NCBI GenBank assembly: GCA_005239585.1
Contig: SBBU01000313.1
Span: 1-9,929 of the forward strand
Source of the DNA: Planctomycetaceae bacterium
GTDB taxonomy: Bacteria; Planctomycetota; MHYJ01; SBBU01
DNA: 9,929 bases
Reading direction: 5' to 3'
This document shows positions 6,312-9,929 of the stretch, piece after piece. The notes below the pieces were generated by a model. The model had not been told where the DNA came from, searched no databases, and was given only the letters and a program-made list of their open reading frames with translations. A program made the position numbers and the translations under genes. Numbering within the stretch: the stretch's first letter is position 1; each line of letters opens with the position of its first letter.

Positions 6312-7350
6312 GAAAACAGCGCCAAAACTCGTGTGCCTGGATCAAGAGGCAGATGAACAGGTCGATATCTGCTCGAAGAAAATCGTTTCACTCTTGGCAT
6401 CAAGTGGCATTTTTAAGTACCTTGTGCCTCGTACAAATGGAGGCGAAGAAAATAATGTATCATGTCTCTCGCTATGTGTCATCAGGAAATTTCTCGCAAC
6501 ATTTTCGGCAGTTGCAGATGGGGTGTTTGCCGTACAGGGTTTGGGTTCTTATCCCATTGCTATTGCAGGCAGCTCTGCCGTTAAAAACAAGTATCTGCCG
6601 CGGGCAGCAAGTGGGACCTCAATATTCGCTTTTGCAGTCACGGAGCCAGAGGCAGGTTCAGACATAAATGGGATCAAGACCAAGGCAAGGAGAATAAAAA
6701 AAGGTTTTTCTCTGACAGGAGTCAAGAGTCTTATATCAAATGCAACGATCGCGGATGTCTTTGTAGTTTTTGCAAGGCTTGATGATCAAATCCGCGCATT
6801 TGTATGCGGGAGAGACGTACTTTCGGTCAAGGCCCAGACCTTGATGGCTCCTCACAGCATTGGTGAGGTCTTTCTGGAAAATTCATTTGTACCGGAAGAG
6901 AACTTGCTCAAAGGGAATGGTTATAAAATTGCGACGGAAACCATAAAACTGTTTCGGCCAACAGTCGGCGCCTCTGCCTGCGGCATGGCTACCCGTGCGT
7001 TTCATGAATCAGTCAGTTTTGCAAAGACCAGGAAACAATTCAGCCGTCCGCTCTCCAGCTTCCAATCGATCCGTTTCATGCTTGCAGATATGTATACCAG
7101 TCTAGTGGCAAGTGAGCTTTTAGTATTTCAGGCCGCCCAAACTGGACATTACTCTAGTGCAGCAAAATTGCTGGCCACCGAGTCAGCCTCCAAAATTATA
7201 GATATGGCGCTTCAGATCCACGGCGGCAGAGGACTAATCAAGGGAAGCTCAATCGAAAGTCTTTACAGGTATTCAAGGGCACAAAGAATTTATGAAGGGA
7301 CAAGCGAAATCCAAAGGCTTATAATTGCAAAGGAAATTTTAGAGGAGTAG
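6265..7350 (+). CDS. Acyl-CoA dehydrogenase family protein
   Basis: This FAD-dependent enzyme family oxidises acyl-CoA to 2-enoyl-CoA and passes electrons to electron-transfer flavoprotein. The 361-residue product has FAFAVTEPEAGSD (121-133, flavin and substrate binding), TRKQFSRPLSSFQ (255-267, the R-x-QF of the C-terminal helical domain), QIHGGRG (317-323) and RIYEGTSEIQRLIIA (341-355). E344 in YEGT sits where medium-chain-type dehydrogenases carry the catalytic base, so the protein looks active. It is slightly shorter than the usual ~380 residues, with a brief N-terminal helical region. The ATG at 6265 has an AAGG ahead of it and overlaps the crotonase gene by 47 bases. A GTG at 6331, 20 bases after that gene ends, would give 339 residues and is a real alternative. 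It is the last gene of the block, and its stop is 4 bases from the convergent DHH gene. No ETF genes are in view. Confidence 0.92.
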   Translation: MSRSETQNLTLLNRLKKTAPKLVCLDQEADEQVDICSKKIVSLLASSGIFKYLVPRTNGGEENNVSCLSLCVIRKFLATFSAVADGVFAVQGLGSYPIAIAGSSAVKNKYLPRAASGTSIFAFAVTEPEAGSDINGIKTKARRIKKGFSLTGVKSLISNATIADVFVVFARLDDQIRAFVCGRDVLSVKAQTLMAPHSIGEVFLENSFVPEENLLKGNGYKIATETIKLFRPTVGASACGMATRAFHESVSFAKTRKQFSRPLSSFQSIRFMLADMYTSLVASELLVFQAAQTGHYSSAAKLLATESASKIIDMALQIHGGRGLIKGSSIESLYRYSRAQRIYEGTSEIQRLIIAKEILEE

Positions 7351-7354
7351 CAAC

Positions 7355-8245
7355 TTATTTATTCGCCTTGAAATGTGTGATAATCTCTGCTATTTCCTTT
7401 TCAGCCTCGTCAGGCGCTAACTGACAAGTTCCAGCCCCCTTGTGTCCGCCTCCCCCAAATTTAGCAAGATATTCTCCGGCATTAACATTGCATGTACGAT
7501 TGAAAATGGAGTGCCCTGCCGCAACCACTATCTTATTGTTGAGTCCCTTGAATATTCGTACTTCAACATTGGCGGTTGGAAATAGGGTGAATACAACAAA
7601 ACGGTTTCCGGTTGGTACGATACCAGCGTCTCTAAAATCTGATATGATGACGCTACCTTCCTGTTTGCAGTTGAACTTTAAAAACTGGACATACTTGGTC
7701 TGTTCCTGTAGGACTTGATCACAACGTTTCTTGACCTCCGGGTGTTTGAGAACCTTTTCAAGGGAAACTTCCTTGACATATTCTGCCAGCCAGCGAAAAT
7801 ATTTCTGAAATTCAGGTCCAAGACCTGTGCGTGGGTCAAGAGTAAGTCCAAGAAGTATCCAGCCCGAGGGGTTTGAAACCTCCTCTTTTGTTAACTGCGC
7901 GCTGTCTAGTCTGTCTGTTGCCTCTAGCAGCTCCTTGAATTGGTCAAACATGGGGTTACGATAGTGATCGTAAATGACACGGGCTGTGCTTGGTGCTATT
8001 GCAAATCTTCCCTTGAATGACCCCATCTTCTCAACCTTTTGTTCCTCCGAAATATGGTGATCAAACCACATCCCGCACCCATTGACAAAGGGCAGGTTGA
8101 CAACAATGTCTTCAGATGTGCAGGGTACTAACCCATCTTGAGCATCTTTAGGGTGTGCAAAGCGTATCTCTCTAATTTTTTCAACAAGTGTAAGCAGTAC
8201 CGTACTTGTCAGTCCATCTAAATCTCCTCGAGTGAGAACACGCAT
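7355..8245 (-). CDS. DHH-family phosphoesterase, stand-alone (DHH plus DHHA1)
   Basis: The 296-residue protein has an N-terminal DHH domain and C-terminal DHHA1 domain. Visible motifs are RGDLDGLTST (6-15; metal ligands D8, D10), WFDHH (60-64), EATDRLDSA (108-116) and the glycine-rich substrate loop KFGGGGHKGAGTC (262-274). Relatives include the nanoRNase/pAp-phosphatase NrnA, RecJ and proteins often labelled exopolyphosphatase; the substrate here cannot be told from sequence. I chose the ATG at 8245 because a strong AAGGAGG (8251-8257 on this strand) lies five bases upstream and a good promoter lies behind it. A longer frame beginning at 8311 would put the start upstream of that promoter, and its first 22 residues do not look like family sequence. 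It is transcribed alone, convergent with the operon on its 3' side and divergent from the M28 gene. Confidence 0.9.
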   Translation of the reverse strand: MRVLTRGDLDGLTSTVLLTLVEKIREIRFAHPKDAQDGLVPCTSEDIVVNLPFVNGCGMWFDHHISEEQKVEKMGSFKGRFAIAPSTARVIYDHYRNPMFDQFKELLEATDRLDSAQLTKEEVSNPSGWILLGLTLDPRTGLGPEFQKYFRWLAEYVKEVSLEKVLKHPEVKKRCDQVLQEQTKYVQFLKFNCKQEGSVIISDFRDAGIVPTGNRFVVFTLFPTANVEVRIFKGLNNKIVVAAGHSIFNRTCNVNAGEYLAKFGGGGHKGAGTCQLAPDEAEKEIAEIITHFKANK

Positions 8246-8250
8246 ATAGG

Positions 8251-8257
8251 CCTCCTT
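8251..8257 (-). promoter_or_regulatory. Strong Shine-Dalgarno sequence fixing the DHH gene start
   Basis: On the minus strand this reads AAGGAGG, five bases from the ATG at 8245. It is the best ribosome binding site in the window and rules in favour of this start over the one 66 bases upstream. It also shows that the organism's ribosomes use the classical anti-SD, although most genes in the operon lack a clear SD and rely on overlapping stops. Confidence 0.85.
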
Positions 8258-8269
8258 AGTTATTTCTAG

Positions 8270-8298
8270 ATTGTAACTTGTATAACAAATAACGTCAA
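8270..8298 (-). promoter_or_regulatory. Sigma-70 promoter of the DHH phosphoesterase gene
   Basis: On the minus strand, TTGACG (8293-8298) and TACAAT (8270-8275) are separated by exactly 17 bases, a near-consensus housekeeping promoter. Transcription is expected to start near 8263, giving a leader of about 18 bases that contains the strong SD. The neighbouring divergent gene starts at 8346, so its promoter must share the same short intergenic region. I see only an isolated TATAAG (8320-8325) on the plus strand, without a partner -35. Confidence 0.8.
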
Positions 8299-8345
8299 AC
8301 GCTTTAATCAAGAAGTTCGTATAAGATGTGTATCAACTTGTCTTT

Positions 8346-9353
8346 ATGAGATCAAAAGTTTTGTTTCTTGTCCTGCTTTCATCGCTCTTTATAAACCTCT
8401 CTTGGCAGGAAAAACAGGATAGAAAGCCCCAGTCTCAGGAGCTTGACAAGGCAGTAGATTCGGTCAGTGCAGAAAATCTTAAAAGGCACGAGTCTTATCT
8501 GGCAGGCGACGAGCTAGAAGGACGCTGCGCTGGCTATGAGGGGAACAACAAGGCGACAGAATATATCGCCACGCATTGGAAAAAACTTGGCCTAAAACCT
8601 GTAGGTGACAAGGATAAAGATGGCAACCCCTCATATTTTCAAAAATTCACATTCAGAAAGACATATGAGACTCGCAACACGGTGGCCTTCTTTGAGGGAA
8701 ACGATGACAAGTTGAAGGATCAGATTATCGTAATCGGCGCACATCACGATCATGTTGGCAAGGAGGGTCAGGGAGGTTGGGGCAAAAAGGGCGGGCCAAA
8801 GGGTGACGATAACATCTGGAATGGTGCGGACGACAATGCCTCAGGTACATCCTCTGTGCTTGAGATCGCACGGGCATTTATGGAAGGAAAGATCAAGACA
8901 AGACGCTCTATTCTTTTTATGACTTTCAGCGCAGAAGAGGCAGGTTTGCTCGGTTCGGCACACTATGTAAAGAACTCTCTCTTTCCCCGAAAAAATCACA
9001 AGGCCATGGTTAATCTCGATATGGTCGGCCGCAGCACAGGGTATGTCTCGCTCTCGAACTTTCAGACCAGTCCAATCTGGGACGAGATTGTGGAAAAAGC
9101 AAAAAAGGGATTGAAAATAGAAGTAAAGACTAAAAAAAGCGAGCTGGGGGGAAGCGATCACATGAGCTTTGATGCCGCCGGGATCCCAAACACTCAGCTC
9201 TTCACACCTATGCATTCTGATTATCACAAAATAACAGACCACCCGGATAGAATTGAATACGATCATATGGCTGATATCTGCAAGCTGGCGCTGCGCATGA
9301 TTGTGCTGCTTGCTGATGCTGATGATATCCCAAACACCTGTGGAAAAAAATAA
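8346..9353 (+). CDS. Secreted M28-family zinc metallopeptidase (aminopeptidase-like)
   Basis: The 335-residue protein begins with a hydrophobic signal-like segment (1-20, MRSK then LFLVLL) and contains a complete M28 site. GAHHDH (131-136) supplies the first zinc histidine H133 and catalytic D135. GADDNASG (160-167) carries the bridging aspartate, probably D163. SAEEAG (195-200) has the general base E197 and ligand E198. NLDMVGR (223-229) gives D225. GGSDHMSFDAAGIP (268-281) and MHSDYHKITDHPDRI (289-303) give the final histidine, probably H294. Family members remove N-terminal amino acids from peptides, usually outside the cytoplasm. A GTG at 8328 would add six residues before the signal sequence, so the ATG at 8346 is preferred, although it has no clear SD. 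A lysine- and glycine-rich loop (about 139-155) between the zinc motifs is an insertion that varies within the family. The next gene follows after 4 bases. Confidence 0.93.
   Translation: MRSKVLFLVLLSSLFINLSWQEKQDRKPQSQELDKAVDSVSAENLKRHESYLAGDELEGRCAGYEGNNKATEYIATHWKKLGLKPVGDKDKDGNPSYFQKFTFRKTYETRNTVAFFEGNDDKLKDQIIVIGAHHDHVGKEGQGGWGKKGGPKGDDNIWNGADDNASGTSSVLEIARAFMEGKIKTRRSILFMTFSAEEAGLLGSAHYVKNSLFPRKNHKAMVNLDMVGRSTGYVSLSNFQTSPIWDEIVEKAKKGLKIEVKTKKSELGGSDHMSFDAAGIPNTQLFTPMHSDYHKITDHPDRIEYDHMADICKLALRMIVLLADADDIPNTCGKK
8406..8421 (+). repeat. Short direct repeat, copy 1 (just after the M28 signal segment)
   Basis: The 16 bases CAGGAAAAACAGGATA occur here and again at 9412-9427. In both genes they encode QEKQD, placed directly behind the hydrophobic N-terminal segment. 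In this copy the residues are 21-25 of the M28 protein. Confidence 0.75.
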
Positions 9354-9357
9354 CAAG

Positions 9358-9929
9358 ATGCGGTTATCGATTTTCATCTTACTGGTATTGCTTGCAGCTT
9401 TACCAAAGCATCAGGAAAAACAGGATAAAGAAAGGCTGAAGGAAACTATTTCCAAAGCGGTTAACTATCTGCTCAGCAAACAGGGGGAGGAAGGCGGATG
9501 GTCATTGCCAACCGGGGTATCCATCTCGGGCGGTACTTATTCCCTTTCATATTTGTGCATGAGGGCAATCTCTGCACACCGTGATATAGATCCTGAACGA
9601 ATAGACAAGGCCCTTGCAAAGGGCATCGAGTGGCTAGAAAAGCCGAAGCTAAAGGGCAATGAGAAGGATTCACCTATAAATAGTCTGGGTTACGCCATCT
9701 CGATTGAACTGCTGCTTGATATCAAGACCCATAAAAAAAGTTCTATATCAAAGGAAAAGGTTGACGAGCTGATAAAGAAACAATTAAGCGGTTTGTCTAA
9801 ATCTGAGACGCTAGGCATAAGTGCAATCCCACTGGGAAAGGCCATCGTTATAATGTCCTTAGCGCGAGCGAGCGAAGAAAAGTACGAAATAGACAGAGAT
9901 TTGTTGAATAAAACTGTCAACGAGCTAAA
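9358..9929 (+). CDS. Secreted prenyltransferase/squalene-oxidase-repeat protein, partial (runs off right edge)
   Basis: The frame is open from the ATG at 9358 to the end of the window, giving 190 residues of an incomplete protein. A short hydrophobic N-terminus (3-15, LSIFILLVLLAAL) suggests export. A QW-like repeat follows: AVNYLLSKQGEEGGW (34-48), then a glycine-serine-tyrosine helix start (SGGTYSLSYLCMRAI, 57-71) and a second helix pair at 84-94 (DKALAKGIEWL). This is the alpha/alpha-toroid repeat pattern of squalene-hopene cyclases and protein prenyltransferases. Many bacteria, notably Planctomycetota, encode secreted repeat proteins of this kind that are probably not cyclases. With the catalytic part, if any, outside the window, no activity can be assigned. 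It lies 4 bases behind the M28 gene, so the two are likely co-transcribed. There is no evident Shine-Dalgarno. Confidence 0.82.
   Translation, partial: MRLSIFILLVLLAALPKHQEKQDKERLKETISKAVNYLLSKQGEEGGWSLPTGVSISGGTYSLSYLCMRAISAHRDIDPERIDKALAKGIEWLEKPKLKGNEKDSPINSLGYAISIELLLDIKTHKKSSISKEKVDELIKKQLSGLSKSETLGISAIPLGKAIVIMSLARASEEKYEIDRDLLNKTVNEL
9412..9427 (+). repeat. Short direct repeat, copy 2 (just after the signal segment of the repeat-protein gene)
   Basis: This is identical over 16 bases to 8406-8421 and is again read as QEKQD (residues 19-23). The flanking DNA is not similar, apart from a nearby GAAAG after both copies. Confidence 0.75.

Noticed and set aside
8841..9377. 178-residue minus-strand frame opposite the M28 gene
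   Set aside because: It is a shadow of a strongly coding region with complete M28 motifs. Its own translation is rich in Cys, His and Phe and shows no domain or start signal.
1..9929. CRISPR array, insertion sequence or phage/defence genes
   Set aside because: I found no spaced repeats, transposase motifs, terminal inverted repeats or integrase-like frames; the window reads as ordinary metabolic chromosome.

Overview
The window looks like bacterial chromosome from an uncultivated, moderate-GC lineage. The bacterial evidence is a textbook sigma-70 promoter with a strong Shine-Dalgarno sequence upstream of the minus-strand gene, ATGA-type coupled gene starts, and bacterial-type NadC and BirA. 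The mix of a secreted M28 peptidase, a secreted prenyltransferase/squalene-cyclase-like repeat protein and an Fn3-like fragment is reminiscent of Planctomycetota, Acidobacteriota/Aminicenantes or related metagenomic groups. That placement is a guess, because there is no rRNA or other phylogenetic marker here.

Layout. Bases 1-294 hold no convincing intact gene. Bases 295-789 encode a fibronectin type III-like fragment that seems to lack its 5' part. A same-strand block of seven tightly packed genes runs from 877 to 7350: nadC, birA, a GNAT acyltransferase of the COG3375 type, a MenC/N-acylamino-acid racemase-like enolase, a kynureninase-like PLP enzyme, an enoyl-CoA hydratase-like crotonase and an acyl-CoA dehydrogenase. 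Three consecutive junctions are 4-base ATGA overlaps, and no gap in the block exceeds 32 bases, so it is very probably one transcript. A DHH-family phosphoesterase (7355-8245, minus strand) ends 4 bases from the end of that block and has its own strong promoter. Divergent from it are two secreted-protein genes: an M28 metallopeptidase (8346-9353) and, 4 bases later, a prenyltransferase/squalene-oxidase-repeat protein that runs off the right edge (from 9358).

How the genes may work together. nadC and birA are cofactor genes (NAD synthesis, protein biotinylation) and look like the housekeeping head of the operon. The five genes behind them form a plausible catabolic or amino-acid-modifying unit. 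GNAT plus N-acylamino-acid racemase is the known D- to L-amino-acid salvage pair. The PLP enzyme, the crotonase and the acyl-CoA dehydrogenase could process the carbon skeleton or a CoA thioester. The deacylase expected in the salvage pathway and any CoA ligase are missing from the window, and both the PLP enzyme and the crotonase lack canonical active-site residues. The actual substrate is therefore unknown. This five-gene unit is the best candidate here for an undescribed pathway.
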